A DNA stretch of 38,448 nucleotides from Rhodopila globiformis (GTDB lineage Bacteria > Pseudomonadota > Alphaproteobacteria > Acetobacterales > Acetobacteraceae): NCBI RefSeq assembly GCF_002937115.1, contig NZ_NHRY01000067.1, forward strand, positions 1 to 38,448, given 5' to 3'. The notes under the pieces are model-generated. The model saw only the letters and a list, made by a program, of their open reading frames with translations, had not been told where the DNA came from and ran no database searches. Position 1 is the stretch's first letter. Every line of letters starts with the position of its first letter. The position numbers were made by a program, and so were the translations under genes. Of this stretch, positions 1 through 8,349 are shown in pieces.

Positions 1-214
1 GTGGAGGCCACACGCGCCGGAGAAGAGGGGGCATGCTGGCGACCGTACGCCAGGCGCGGCGAACAGACAGTGGTGTTCGGCCGAGGCACGGGCCGCGCGC
101 CGGATGGGCATTGATGTCCTTCCAGCGACTCCAAAATAGGTAGGCTTCGACGCAGCCGGGGATCGCCCGCCATCGGGTCGGGTGCCGATCGGCCGACGAC
201 AGCGGAGCCACAGG

Positions 215-1003
215 ATGCGCGGACTGGACGGATTGCGGGTGCTGGTCACGGGAGCGGCGCAAGGCATCGGCCTGGCGGCCGCGCGGCGCTTCGCGCAGGA
301 AGGGGCGCGCGTGGCGCTGAACGACCGTGACGACGGTCCGGCGTTGCAAGCCGCCTTGGCCGCGCTGCCGCCGGTGGCAAGCGGCCCCCACCTGCCGGCG
401 CCCGGCGACGTGGCGGACGAGGCCGCGGTGGCGCGCTTCATGGCGGCGGCGATCGCCCGGCTGGGCGGCCTGGACGTGCTGGTCAACAATGCCGGCATCC
501 AGCTCCGGGCACCGTCCGAGCACCTGGCGATGGACGATTTCGACCGCGTGCTGGCGGTGAACCTGCGCGGCACTGTCCTGTGCGCCCGTGCCGCGATCCG
601 GCAGTTCCTGGCGCAGGGGAGCGGCGGCGTGGTGCTGAACGCCTCCTCGGCGCACGAGACCATCCCCAAGCCGGGCTACCTGGGCTACGCCGCCAGCAAG
701 GGCGCGATCGGCAACGTGACCCGCACCCTGGCGCTGGAGTTCGCCGGGCGCGGCATCCGGGTGAACGCCGTCGCACCCGGCGCCACGGTGACGCCGATGA
801 ACGCGGCGTGGACGGGGGATGCGGGGGCGCGGGCGGCGGTGGACAGGCACATTCCGCTGGGGCGGAGCGGGGCGGCGGAGGAGGTGGCCGCGTGCTTCGC
901 GTTCCTGGCGTCGGCGGATGCGGGGTATATTACGGGGCAGACGGTTTATGTGGACGGGGGGTTGAGCCTGTACGCCGAATTCCGGGAGAACTGGGCCTCG
1001 TGA
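215..1003 (+). CDS. SDR-family NAD(P)-dependent oxidoreductase
   Basis: Classical short-chain dehydrogenase of 262 residues that would oxidise or reduce a hydroxyl/carbonyl group in the cytoplasm. Visible motifs are the dinucleotide-binding TGAAQGIG at residues 12-19, NNAG after the fourth strand, a catalytic Ser in NASSAHE, the YAASK Tyr-x3-Lys pair, and the usual C-terminal ITGQTVYVDGG ending. I chose the ATG at 215 because the Rossmann fold starts directly after it. A GTG at 182 would add 11 basic residues with no family match. The substrate cannot be read from the sequence. The gene stands alone on the plus strand, with 176 bases without a gene before the next one. G-rich codons toward the 3' end (780-965) look slightly unlike the rest. 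Confidence 0.9.
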   Translation: MRGLDGLRVLVTGAAQGIGLAAARRFAQEGARVALNDRDDGPALQAALAALPPVASGPHLPAPGDVADEAAVARFMAAAIARLGGLDVLVNNAGIQLRAPSEHLAMDDFDRVLAVNLRGTVLCARAAIRQFLAQGSGGVVLNASSAHETIPKPGYLGYAASKGAIGNVTRTLALEFAGRGIRVNAVAPGATVTPMNAAWTGDAGARAAVDRHIPLGRSGAAEEVAACFAFLASADAGYITGQTVYVDGGLSLYAEFRENWAS

Positions 1004-1179
1004 CTACAAAGAAATATTCCTCACCTCGCCGGCGGGCCGGATACCTGACAGCCATTGCCGATCCCAACGGGTGGCAACCAACCGGCCGCGCCGACGTTGT
1101 CCGTCGGGGTGCCGGCAACGGCTGACGCGGCCGGGAACCCTGTCACAGGCACGCGCTCCAGGACCCAAGGGAGTGGATC

Positions 1180-1353
1180 ATGACGGAAACAGGTTCAAGG
1201 CCGCTCAATCCGGGCGACGAGGCTGCCCCCGGCACACCGGGAAGCGGTGAGGATGTCTGCCCGAAATGTTCCGGATCAGGTCGTATCGGCGGCAGGAACT
1301 GCGAGAACTGCGGCGGAACGGGAAAGATCATCCGGGCTATCGGCGGCGCCTGA
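1180..1353 (+). CDS. Small DnaJ-type zinc-motif protein
   Basis: A 57-residue protein. The N-terminal 25 residues are rich in Gly, Pro and acidic residues and look disordered. They are followed by two CxxCxGxG-like knuckles, CPKCSGSG and CENCGGTG, separated by about eight residues. This is the zinc-binding module of DnaJ's cysteine-rich region, in isolation, so one zinc is probably bound by four Cys. The start is supported by a GGGAG ribosome-binding site seven bases before the ATG. There is no J domain nearby. Small proteins of this kind are often annotated as hypothetical in alphaproteobacteria; a role in protein or RNA binding is a guess. The stop lies 22 bases before the next gene, so the two may be co-transcribed. 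Confidence 0.72.
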   Translation: MTETGSRPLNPGDEAAPGTPGSGEDVCPKCSGSGRIGGRNCENCGGTGKIIRAIGGA

Positions 1354-1375
1354 CCGAAGGCGCCGGGCCGGTGGC

Positions 1376-2074
1376 ATGGACCGCGCACGGGGCACCATCC
1401 CGTTGACGATACGGAAGGAACCCTTCGACTTCGACGAAGCGTTCCGCCGCCTGCGCATCGCCGTCACCGATCTGCCCAAGGCCGCGATGTTCGAGCTGCG
1501 CGATCGCGGCCACGCCAGCGTGTTCGAGCAACTCGTGGCCAGCCTCGTCTCAGGCCGCACCCGCGACGAGACGACGGTTCCCGTCTGCCTGCGCCTGTTC
1601 GCCGCGGCCCGCACGCCCGAGGCGATGGCGTCCCTGGACGAGCCCACGCTGGTGCGCCTGCTGCACGGCGTCACCTTTCCCGAACCGAAGGCTCGCGACA
1701 TCCGCGCGCTGTCGCAACGCATAGAGAACGAATTTGCCGGCGTGCCGCCAGACACGCCCGAGGGCCTGATGACCTTCCGCGGTGTCGGCCCGAAAATCGC
1801 CGCGCTCGCGCTTGGCGTCGCGCTCGGGCGGCCGCTGATCGCGGTTGACGTCCACGTCCATCGCGTCGCCAACCGTTGGGGGATCGTGGCGGTCTCTACC
1901 CCCGAGCGCACCCAGGCCGCGCTGCAGGCCGTTCTGCCGGAGCGTTACTGGATAGAAATTAACGAGCGGCTGGTCCCCTTCGGCAAGCACGTCTGCACCC
2001 GGGAACGGCCACACTGCACCCGCTGCCCCCTGCTGCCCATGTGCCGCCAGATCGGCGTGGGCACCCACCGCTGA
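1376..2074 (+). CDS. Endonuclease III-like HhH-GPD DNA glycosylase/lyase
   Basis: Base-excision-repair enzyme of 232 residues, similar in length to Nth, expected to remove oxidised pyrimidines and cut at abasic sites. The helix-hairpin-helix is FRGVGPKIA with the catalytic Lys at 140. The catalytic Asp is D158 in AVDVHVHR. The C-terminal iron-sulfur loop has the exact Nth spacing C207-x6-C214-x2-C217-x5-C223. The ATG at 1376 is preferred because an upstream extension in the same frame would run through the zinc-motif gene and is low-complexity Arg/Ala. The sequence is divergent from canonical Nth in the N-terminal 60 residues, so it may be a second paralogue rather than the housekeeping enzyme. 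It converges with the minus-strand operon, 39 bases apart. Confidence 0.88.
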   Translation: MDRARGTIPLTIRKEPFDFDEAFRRLRIAVTDLPKAAMFELRDRGHASVFEQLVASLVSGRTRDETTVPVCLRLFAAARTPEAMASLDEPTLVRLLHGVTFPEPKARDIRALSQRIENEFAGVPPDTPEGLMTFRGVGPKIAALALGVALGRPLIAVDVHVHRVANRWGIVAVSTPERTQAALQAVLPERYWIEINERLVPFGKHVCTRERPHCTRCPLLPMCRQIGVGTHR

Positions 2075-2113
2075 GCCACACCGCCCACGCCGCCGCGGAC
2101 AACGCCGGGATCA

Positions 2114-3307
2114 TTACGGCGGGAACGCCTCCTCCTCCGCCTCGATCCTGTCAGGATCGAGATCCATACCCAGCCCGGGGCGATCAGGCAGATGGATCTC
2201 GCCACGGTCCGGCCTGACCGGATGGGCCAGGAAATGCTGGTGGATATCGTTCCATTTGACAAGATATTCCTGAAACGGCGTGTGGATCGGCGACTGCGTC
2301 ACCGAGAAATGAATGCCCGCCAGCGTCGAGTGCCCGTGCGGTATCGTGATCAGGTCATGCGCCGTCGCGCAGGCCGCGATCTTCAGCGTCTCCGACAAGC
2401 CGCCGCACCAGTAGATGTCGGGCTGCAGGATATCGAGCGCGCCGGCATCAATGAACCGCCGGAAGCCCCAGCGCGTGTACTCGTGCTCGGCCCCTGCGAG
2501 CGGGATGCTGATCTTGTCCTTGATCCGCCGGTAACTGTCGATACGATCCGGCATGCAGCATTCCTCCAGCCAGCGCGGCCGGAATTCCGCAATGCGCGTA
2601 GCAAGATCGATGACGTAGCCCGGCTCCATCGCTTGCCAGCAATCCAGCATGATGTCGTCGTCCTCGCCCAGCGCCTCGCGCAGCGTGCGGACGAGCGCAA
2701 CGTTCCGGCGCATCCCGTCGGGCCCGCTCATCGGGCCGTGGCGGAAGAACCATTTCTGCGCGGTGTAGCCCTGTTCCTTGAATGCCAGCGCACGTTCGCG
2801 CACCAGGCCGGAATCCTGGGTGGCGAAGCCGACCATGCTGGCATAAGCCGGGATCGAGGGCCGCGTCGGGCCACCCAGCAGCCTGTAAACGGGCTGCCCC
2901 AGCCAGCGCCCCTTCAGGTCCCACAGCGCGCAATCGACGGCGCTGATCGCCAGCATCGCGTCGCCCTGGCGGCCATGCACCATCAGGCGATGCATCTGGT
3001 CCCACAGCATTTCGTGCGCGATCGGGTCGCGACCCAGCAGCATGGGACGCAACCGGCGGCCGATGAAGAACGCGACAGTCTCCGGCACCGGGCCGGCAAT
3101 GCCGATGACCCCGTCGTCGGTTTCGATCTGCAAGAAGTACGTCTCGATGACGAACCCATCCGCGCGCTGCTCGCCGCCCTCAAAATCCTGCCGCGCGCGA
3201 TATTCCGGATATATATCGATCGGCCGGACCAGCCGCTCCTCCCAGAACGGCGCGGATGTCGGCATGGTCCCGCGCAGCCTGCGCAGGCGGACGGCGGTGA
3301 TCTTCAT
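2114..3307 (-). CDS. Enolase-superfamily dehydratase, L-rhamnonate dehydratase-like
   Basis: Mandelate racemase/muconate lactonizing family protein of 397 residues, likely a sugar-acid dehydratase that abstracts the proton alpha to a carboxylate with Mg2+. Metal ligands appear as D222 (LDCW), E248 (WLEE) and E274 (GAEHEY). A catalytic Asp-His pair is likely at D297 (QPDIYW) and H324 (IPHGH). The KWFFRHGP block and the GAEHEYTRWGFR...PDIYWCGG stretch resemble L-rhamnonate dehydratases, but the exact acid is uncertain. It is the last gene of the dioxygenase operon, 64 bases after the VOC gene. The chosen ATG has no good ribosome-binding site of its own; an upstream 7-codon frame overlaps it (separate entry). 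In the aromatic operon it may act on a sugar-acid or diacid product. Confidence 0.85.
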   Translation of the reverse strand: MKITAVRLRRLRGTMPTSAPFWEERLVRPIDIYPEYRARQDFEGGEQRADGFVIETYFLQIETDDGVIGIAGPVPETVAFFIGRRLRPMLLGRDPIAHEMLWDQMHRLMVHGRQGDAMLAISAVDCALWDLKGRWLGQPVYRLLGGPTRPSIPAYASMVGFATQDSGLVRERALAFKEQGYTAQKWFFRHGPMSGPDGMRRNVALVRTLREALGEDDDIMLDCWQAMEPGYVIDLATRIAEFRPRWLEECCMPDRIDSYRRIKDKISIPLAGAEHEYTRWGFRRFIDAGALDILQPDIYWCGGLSETLKIAACATAHDLITIPHGHSTLAGIHFSVTQSPIHTPFQEYLVKWNDIHQHFLAHPVRPDRGEIHLPDRPGLGMDLDPDRIEAEEEAFPP

Positions 3308-3327
3308 GCTGGCCTGGTCGGTTTCAT
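3304..3327 (-). other. Seven-codon upstream frame coupled to the dehydratase start
   Basis: On the minus strand an AAAGGAA ribosome-binding site (3342-3336) lies eight bases before an ATG at 3327. That ATG opens a seven-codon frame whose TGA overlaps the dehydratase ATG as ATGA. The dehydratase itself has no comparable site at normal distance. This arrangement would load ribosomes by termination-reinitiation. The layout is seen directly; use in the cell is inferred. Confidence 0.4.
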
Positions 3328-3371
3328 CGATAACGTTCCTTTCGTTGCGACTACGGCCTGGCCGCCACCCG

Positions 3372-3824
3372 TCAGGACGCCGCCATGCCCTTGTCGGCAA
3401 GTTCCTTGATCGCCTGCGGGTTCTTGGAAAGATGGGACAGGCCCATGCCCTGCAGCACGTTCGGCGCCTTGGAGAACTGGATGTTGTCGTAGCCAACGAT
3501 CTCGATGCGGTTGCCCCACGGATCGCGGAAATCGAGGAACGGTCCCGGAAGCGTCTCGACCCCGGCCGCGATCAACGCCTGGCGCACCGTCTCCCTGTCA
3601 TCGACCACCAGACCGAAATGGCGCCCATCGTCGGCCGGCTGGCGCCGCCCCTTCTGCAGCGCGAGAAACTGGTCGCCCAGGTCGATGAAGGCCATGTCGG
3701 CGCTCTTCCCGCGGAGCCTGAACGCGAACAGCCGCCCGTAGAAGGCGAGCGCTTCGTCAATGTCGCCAACCTCCAGCGCAACGTGATTCACGCCGATGGC
3801 ATGGGCTTTCCTGGCTTCGGACAT
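3372..3824 (-). CDS. VOC-superfamily (glyoxalase/extradiol-type) protein
   Basis: A 150-residue vicinal-oxygen-chelate protein. The GVNHVALEVGDIDEALAFY opening places a metal-ligand His at residue 14. A second half carries FGLVVDD and the FRDPWGNRIEIVGY ending, with the usual acidic ligand in IEI. Such proteins are glyoxalases, isomerases, epimerases or small extradiol dioxygenases; the sequence does not decide which. The ATG at 3824 is chosen because family similarity begins there and an AGGT site precedes it; a start 75 bases upstream would add an unrelated tail. Its place between an SDR and a sugar-acid dehydratase, downstream of ring-cleavage genes, suggests an isomerase or a second ring-cleavage enzyme in the same pathway. 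Confidence 0.82.
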   Translation of the reverse strand: MSEARKAHAIGVNHVALEVGDIDEALAFYGRLFAFRLRGKSADMAFIDLGDQFLALQKGRRQPADDGRHFGLVVDDRETVRQALIAAGVETLPGPFLDFRDPWGNRIEIVGYDNIQFSKAPNVLQGMGLSHLSKNPQAIKELADKGMAAS

Positions 3825-3915
3825 CGGACCTCGCGGAATATGCGACTGTGAGTCGGCAAATGGGCATTGCATCCGCGCATTTCCAGCGGACGAGGCCACG
3901 CCGTCACGCCCCGGG

Positions 3916-4728
3916 TCAGAGGCCGGCGACAGGGTCCCAGGCCCAGTAGCGGGCGACGGCGCCGGCGTCCACGCGCAGATCCGTCCCGGTGATCATGGCG
4001 GCCGAATCGGAGGCCAGGAAGACCGCGGCCTTGCCGTAGTCGCTGGGACGCGGCAGGCGCTGCATCGGCACGCGCGCGCGGAAGCGATCCATTCTCCCTA
4101 GGGAATCTTCCGGCCGCGTGACCGAGCGCCCCCACCGCTCGGCGCGATCGAACGACTCCGACGAATCGGTCGCCGTCGGCGTAAGGCTGTTCACCCTGAT
4201 GCCGTATCGAACCAGTTCCATGGCGGCGGAGCGGGTGAAGTTCAGCAGCCCGCTCTTGGCGGTGCAGTAGGCAATGTTGCCAGGCTCGCCCTGGTGCCCC
4301 GCGGTCGAAATGATGTTGATGATGGCGCCACCGGTCCCACACTGTATCATTCGCTTGGCAACGTGCCGGGTGAACAGGAACGCGCCGCCGAGAATCACCC
4401 TGGTCTGCTGTTCCCACTCGGCAAAGGACATGTCCAGGACACCCTTCCGGTTGAAGAAAGCCGCGTTGTTGACAAGGATGTCGATCCGGCCGAACGTTTC
4501 CACCGCGGACGCCACTGCCGATTCGACCTGCGCCTCGTCCGTCACGTCGGCGGTGATCCCGATCGCCCGCCGTCCCGTGCTTTCGATGGCACGGGCGCAG
4601 TCCGCGGCATTCTCCGCGCGCGCGTCTACGGCGACGACCGCCGCGCCCGCCGCGGCCAGGGCTTCGGCGAGGCCGCCGCCGATATTCGGGCTCGTTCCGG
4701 TCACCAGGGCGACTTTATCGTGCAACAT
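3916..4728 (-). CDS. SDR-family oxidoreductase of the aromatic operon
   Basis: Short-chain dehydrogenase of 270 residues. A glycine-rich TGTSPNIGGG loop starts at residue 10, NNAA replaces the common NNAG, and the catalytic Ser and YCTAK Tyr-Lys pair are present, followed by a typical ITGTDLRVDAG ending. The glycine loop has one residue more than the classical TGxxxGxG pattern. The ATG at 4728 gives a normal N-terminus; upstream codons in frame overlap the LigB-like gene and are not family-like. It sits 38 bases after that gene. In ring-hydroxylating operons an SDR commonly rearomatises the cis-dihydrodiol to a catechol, which is a reasonable role here, though sugar or hydroxy-acid oxidation is also possible. 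Confidence 0.88.
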   Translation of the reverse strand: MLHDKVALVTGTSPNIGGGLAEALAAAGAAVVAVDARAENAADCARAIESTGRRAIGITADVTDEAQVESAVASAVETFGRIDILVNNAAFFNRKGVLDMSFAEWEQQTRVILGGAFLFTRHVAKRMIQCGTGGAIINIISTAGHQGEPGNIAYCTAKSGLLNFTRSAAMELVRYGIRVNSLTPTATDSSESFDRAERWGRSVTRPEDSLGRMDRFRARVPMQRLPRPSDYGKAAVFLASDSAAMITGTDLRVDAGAVARYWAWDPVAGL

Positions 4729-4766
4729 GGCAATGAACCCCGTGCTGGCGATGCGCTGCCCTCGGA

Positions 4767-5804
4767 TCAGGATGGCGGCGCAATCAGAAATGTCTTGGAC
4801 GAGTTGAAGATCCAGGTATCGACGAAGCCCAGTTTCTGCGGCCGGCGACCCAGCGCCTGAAGCGCGCCGACCAGGCACATCCAGTTCAGGATCTCCTGCT
4901 GCCCGCTGTCCTCGACCGCCTGTCCGGGATAAGCGCGCCAGGCGTCGTAATTGCCGCTTCGCAGGTGTTCATACATCAGCCGATCGGCTTGCGTATCGGG
5001 ATAGAGATAGTGATGCTTCCCGACAAGGAACGCGTGTGACCATCCTGACGACGCAAGCAGCGCCACGCGATAGGGCGAGTCCGCCAGGATGCGCGCAGTC
5101 GCGGCCCCCAGGTCGAACAACCGCCACGGCATCGGCGCCGGCGGATCCAGATCGGCATCGGCCAGTTGCGTATCGAATTTTGGCATGCCCCCATGCTGTG
5201 AAACGACTTTCCGGCCATAGCAATTGATGGCGAACGGCAGGATCGGGTACGGGAAACCGCGCCGCGCGTAATCAAGATAAAGCACCGCATTGGCGAAGGC
5301 ATGGCCGAGCGGATGATGCAGCGGCTTGTAGGAATAGGCGGTATCGAAACCCGCCTCGAGAAGACGGCTCGCGAGCATCTTGCCCGCCACGCGGTTGCCC
5401 TGAAGTTCGTAGGTCCGGTCCGTCTCCCCCCAGACGTTGTCGGTCGGCGGCGAGAAACGGAAATCGTCATAGGCAGCGACGCTGTAGGCCGGAATCAGAT
5501 CCTCGCGGAAGTTCTCGTACTGGTCGTCGCCCCAGATCAGCACGAAGTCCGGTTTGAAATCATCGAGGGCCGCGCGGACTTTCTCCATCCAGCCGACAAG
5601 CGCCGCGCGGTGGCGGGCGGCCGCGGTCGTGCCCTCATCCTGTCCCCATTCCTCGCGCATTGCCGCCGGCCAGCCCGCCGGCGTGCGCAGTTGCGCCGGC
5701 AGCTTCGGGTTCGTCAGCATTCGTTTCAGAATGGCCGCCATGCGCGCGTCATGGCCCGTCAGCGGCGGGTAATGCGAGATGCCAAGCACCAGAATTTCCG
5801 ACAT
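4767..5804 (-). CDS. LigB-like class III extradiol ring-cleavage dioxygenase
   Basis: A 345-residue protein of the LigB family, which opens catechol-type rings next to the hydroxyls using Fe(II). It starts with the typical buried strand and ISH motif (H11, expected iron ligand). It continues with WGDDQYENF near residue 91, HHPLGHAF near 163 and GWSHAFL near 255. These His-containing blocks fit the LigB active site. The class includes protocatechuate 4,5-dioxygenase beta, gallate dioxygenase and related enzymes; the substrate is not determined. No separate LigA-like small subunit is visible. The start has a clear AGGGAGG site. It follows the HTH-Rieske gene by 55 bases, placing ring cleavage directly after ring hydroxylation. 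Confidence 0.83.
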   Translation of the reverse strand: MSEILVLGISHYPPLTGHDARMAAILKRMLTNPKLPAQLRTPAGWPAAMREEWGQDEGTTAAARHRAALVGWMEKVRAALDDFKPDFVLIWGDDQYENFREDLIPAYSVAAYDDFRFSPPTDNVWGETDRTYELQGNRVAGKMLASRLLEAGFDTAYSYKPLHHPLGHAFANAVLYLDYARRGFPYPILPFAINCYGRKVVSQHGGMPKFDTQLADADLDPPAPMPWRLFDLGAATARILADSPYRVALLASSGWSHAFLVGKHHYLYPDTQADRLMYEHLRSGNYDAWRAYPGQAVEDSGQQEILNWMCLVGALQALGRRPQKLGFVDTWIFNSSKTFLIAPPS

Positions 5805-5859
5805 GGACCCATTCCTCCCTGACCTGCCGTCGCCTTTCCCGCGTCGGCTGAAGCTGTCC

Positions 5860-6438
5860 CTACGCCTGGCCGCCTCCCGGCCGGGCCTGCACGCCGGGCG
5901 CCAGCCTGACCTCGACCGCCTCGTCGATGACGCGGGTTTCGAACACGGGTATGTCCGCCGTGGCGATCGGCGTCAGCGCCTGGCCGGTGGTGATGTCCCA
6001 CTGGCCCGCATGCCATGGGCACTCGACGACGCTGCCTTCAAGAAATCCCTCGCCGATCGGCCCGCCGGCGTGGGGACAGAGGTTTCCGAACGCATGAAAC
6101 CGGCCCTGCACGTTCGCCACCACGGCGAGACCGTTGCACACGACTTTCATTCCGCCGGCGGGTATGTCCGCCACCGCCGCGACCCGTATGAAGCCGCGCG
6201 GCGGATCGGGCGCAGGCGTGGCCGCGGCCTCTTGCCGCCCGGCCTGCGCCAGCCACGCCTCCGGTTCCTCGTTGAAGTGCCGGGCGAGGCGCTTGAGGAG
6301 GTTGTCGTTCGGGACTGCCGCCCCGTCGAGAATCCTGGCCAGCCGCGAGCGTTCGATCCCAAGCTGGCGTGCCACGGCCTCGACCGGTTGGTTCCGATCG
6401 TGCATCAGCTTCGCCAGTCTGTCAGTGAGCCAGCTCAA
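5860..6438 (-). CDS. HTH (XRE-type)-Rieske [2Fe-2S] fusion protein
   Basis: A 192-residue two-domain protein. Residues 5-65 form a lambda-repressor-like helix-turn-helix (QPVEAVARQLGIERSRLARILDG followed by a third helix). A Pro/Ala linker covers 66-80. Residues 83-185 form a Rieske domain with C121-P-H123 and C140-P-W-H143, so all four cluster ligands are present. The Rieske half resembles the small ferredoxins that feed electrons to ring-hydroxylating oxygenases, which fits its place 19 bases after the beta subunit. The start is TTG, supported by GGGGA eight bases upstream. The added HTH is unusual: it could be a redox-sensing regulator, a dimerisation or docking module, or both. No ferredoxin reductase is encoded nearby. 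Confidence 0.85.
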   Translation of the reverse strand: MSWLTDRLAKLMHDRNQPVEAVARQLGIERSRLARILDGAAVPNDNLLKRLARHFNEEPEAWLAQAGRQEAAATPAPDPPRGFIRVAAVADIPAGGMKVVCNGLAVVANVQGRFHAFGNLCPHAGGPIGEGFLEGSVVECPWHAGQWDITTGQALTPIATADIPVFETRVIDEAVEVRLAPGVQARPGGGQA

Positions 6439-6457
6439 CGCGCGTTTCCCCGCGGCA

Positions 6458-6970
6458 TCAGACGATGAAGCTCACCTTGCCGTGCGGCCGCAGGGCCTCG
6501 AGATCGAGGACAACGCGCCGCTCGAGGATCGTGAAGCCGCCGTTGCCGGGAATAAGTTTGTAATGATACTCGCCGACGTACGGGTCGATGTTCTGGAATC
6601 GCATGCGGAAGACGACAAAATTGGCCTTGACCAGAAGGGCCTCTCCCTCGCGTCCCGCGATGCGGACGTTGCTGACCATGTGGCGGGTGCGCGACCTTGG
6701 GTTCTCCGCCCAGGTCAGCCCGCCGAGAAGCTGTTCCACCCGAGAGCGCAGCTTCGGCATGTCGTCGGCAATGAGATAAAGCGCGCTGCTGGGATCGCCG
6801 TCCGGCAGGTCGGTCGTCGGCATGATGTAGCCACCCCGCTGCTGGTCGAACAGCCCGAGCCACTCGTCGAGCCGCCAGTTATCCAGCAAATCCGCTTCCG
6901 CGAACAGAAAATCCTCGACCTGCTGTCGCGATATCGTGTCGTGCCGTTGGTCTGCGTTGTCGTTTGCCAA
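6458..6970 (-). CDS. Ring-hydroxylating dioxygenase beta subunit
   Basis: Small structural subunit of 170 residues, the normal length for this family, with the SnoaL/NTF2-like cone fold. It holds the alpha subunits together in an alpha3-beta3 oxygenase. Family-like blocks are VEDFLFAEADLLDNWRLDEW near the N-terminus, the SRTRHMVSNVRI strand and the C-terminal LERRVVLDLEALRPHG. The start is a TTG at 6970 with GGGAGG about eight bases upstream. No ATG or GTG in frame gives a family-like length; a longer version would run into the alpha gene. It lies 59 bases after the alpha subunit. Confidence 0.87.
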   Translation of the reverse strand: MANDNADQRHDTISRQQVEDFLFAEADLLDNWRLDEWLGLFDQQRGGYIMPTTDLPDGDPSSALYLIADDMPKLRSRVEQLLGGLTWAENPRSRTRHMVSNVRIAGREGEALLVKANFVVFRMRFQNIDPYVGEYHYKLIPGNGGFTILERRVVLDLEALRPHGKVSFIV

Positions 6971-7029
6971 GGCAGGTTTCCTCCCAGGCCGGCGGCGCCG
7001 ATCGTTGCGTAGGCCGCAGGCGATTTGTT

Positions 7030-8349
7030 CTAGTCCCCGGTGTATTCGGCGTGCCGGCCCGTGGTCATTCGGGCCTGCCACTCGCGCCAGAATACCCGCA
7101 TTTGCAGCTCGCTGGGGCCGCCCGACCGATTGCCCTTCATGCCTCGGGAAATGTCGGACCATTCCACTTCCCTGTGCGTCGCGAAGCCCATCTGGCAGCC
7201 TTCCAGCGCCTCGACGTCGTCGGGCGTTGCGAATCCGCCGGGGCCCTGGAATGCGAGATACCAGTCGAGCCTGGCTTTTCTCAGTTCGGCAGGCTCCCCC
7301 CTGGGCAGGCAGGCCCAGCCGTCGATTTCCATGTAGTCCGGGCTCGTCGGATAGAATGTGCGGAAGACCCGCCAGCCATCGATGATCATCAGATTCGGAA
7401 AGATCAGGTAATTGCCGGCGCCGCCCTCGATCATGCGCGCCCTCGCGGGGCCATGCCGGCTGACCAGGGCCTCGTGCGATTTTTTCAGTGCCTCGGCCGC
7501 ATATTTGTCCAGATAGGGCTGGAAGACCGGCGGGCGGGATTCAGTGCTCGGGTACAGTGTCGTTACATGGCCGTTACCGAGTGGGGAGGTCCCCCAGCGC
7601 GCGTTGGTCCCATCGGCGTTCGGTGGCGGCGAAGGCGGCGGCGGGCGGTAGCCGTTGCCGATGCCTTCCGAGGGCATCCATTGCGAGAAGAACCGCTCGT
7701 GCGTATAGGCGGCGTGATAGCCATCCATGCTGTTCTCGACGAGCAATTTCCAGTTGGCCCGCATCGCGTACTTGAACTGCCCCTGGACGAATTCCATGTC
7801 GCCCAGGTCGAGCGTGTTGTCCAGGACGGCCAGGGCGTCCTGCATGTAGCTCTCGAAGCTTTCGATTTCCGGATCGAAACTGACGAAGATGCAGCCGCGA
7901 TGGATGTGCATCCTCGGCGCGGGCTCCAGGCCCAGGGCGTCGCGGTCGAAGGCGTCGCTGTAGGCTTCCTCGCCCGGGACGCCCTTGAGCTCGCCGCGGA
8001 TGTTGTAGATCCAGCCGTGGTAGAAGCAGCGGAACATTTCGGCGCCGCGGCCTTTGTGCTCGCGACAGACCAGGTTGCCGCGATGGCGGCAGGTGTTCAT
8101 GAGAATGCGCACCGCGCCGTCGTCGCCATGCGCGATGATCACCGGTCGCCCGCCCACCCGGCGCGTAACGAAATCGCCGGGCTTCGGCAGTTCCGAGACG
8201 TGACCCGCGAACAGCCAGCTTTTGTCGAAGACCGCCGCGCGTTCCCGGTCGAGGATATGGGGATCGATGAAGACGCTGCGGTGGACGCGGAAAATTCCGT
8301 CCTCGCGATCATCGATGATCAGCCTGGCGGCCTGGCTTCCATCCGGCAT
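7030..8349 (-). CDS. Rieske non-heme iron ring-hydroxylating dioxygenase alpha subunit
   Basis: Catalytic subunit of 439 residues that would add O2 to an aromatic ring. The Rieske centre is C87-R-H89 with C108-x2-H111. The mononuclear iron site shows H212 and H217 in ENSMDGYHAAYTH, and the third ligand is one of the Asp pair near 377 (ATPDDVEALEGCQ). This is the first gene of a seven-gene minus-strand operon and has a strong GGGAGGAG site seven bases before its ATG. A Pro-rich insertion near 236-243 is unusual but lies in a loop. The substrate is unknown; similarity of order to benzoate- and phenylpropanoid-type oxygenases does not decide it. Confidence 0.93.
   Translation of the reverse strand: MPDGSQAARLIIDDREDGIFRVHRSVFIDPHILDRERAAVFDKSWLFAGHVSELPKPGDFVTRRVGGRPVIIAHGDDGAVRILMNTCRHRGNLVCREHKGRGAEMFRCFYHGWIYNIRGELKGVPGEEAYSDAFDRDALGLEPAPRMHIHRGCIFVSFDPEIESFESYMQDALAVLDNTLDLGDMEFVQGQFKYAMRANWKLLVENSMDGYHAAYTHERFFSQWMPSEGIGNGYRPPPPSPPPNADGTNARWGTSPLGNGHVTTLYPSTESRPPVFQPYLDKYAAEALKKSHEALVSRHGPARARMIEGGAGNYLIFPNLMIIDGWRVFRTFYPTSPDYMEIDGWACLPRGEPAELRKARLDWYLAFQGPGGFATPDDVEALEGCQMGFATHREVEWSDISRGMKGNRSGGPSELQMRVFWREWQARMTTGRHAEYTGD

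Noticed and set aside
1-181. Possible end of an upstream gene at the left edge
   Set aside because: Frame 1 is open only to about base 112 and shows no recognisable protein pattern.
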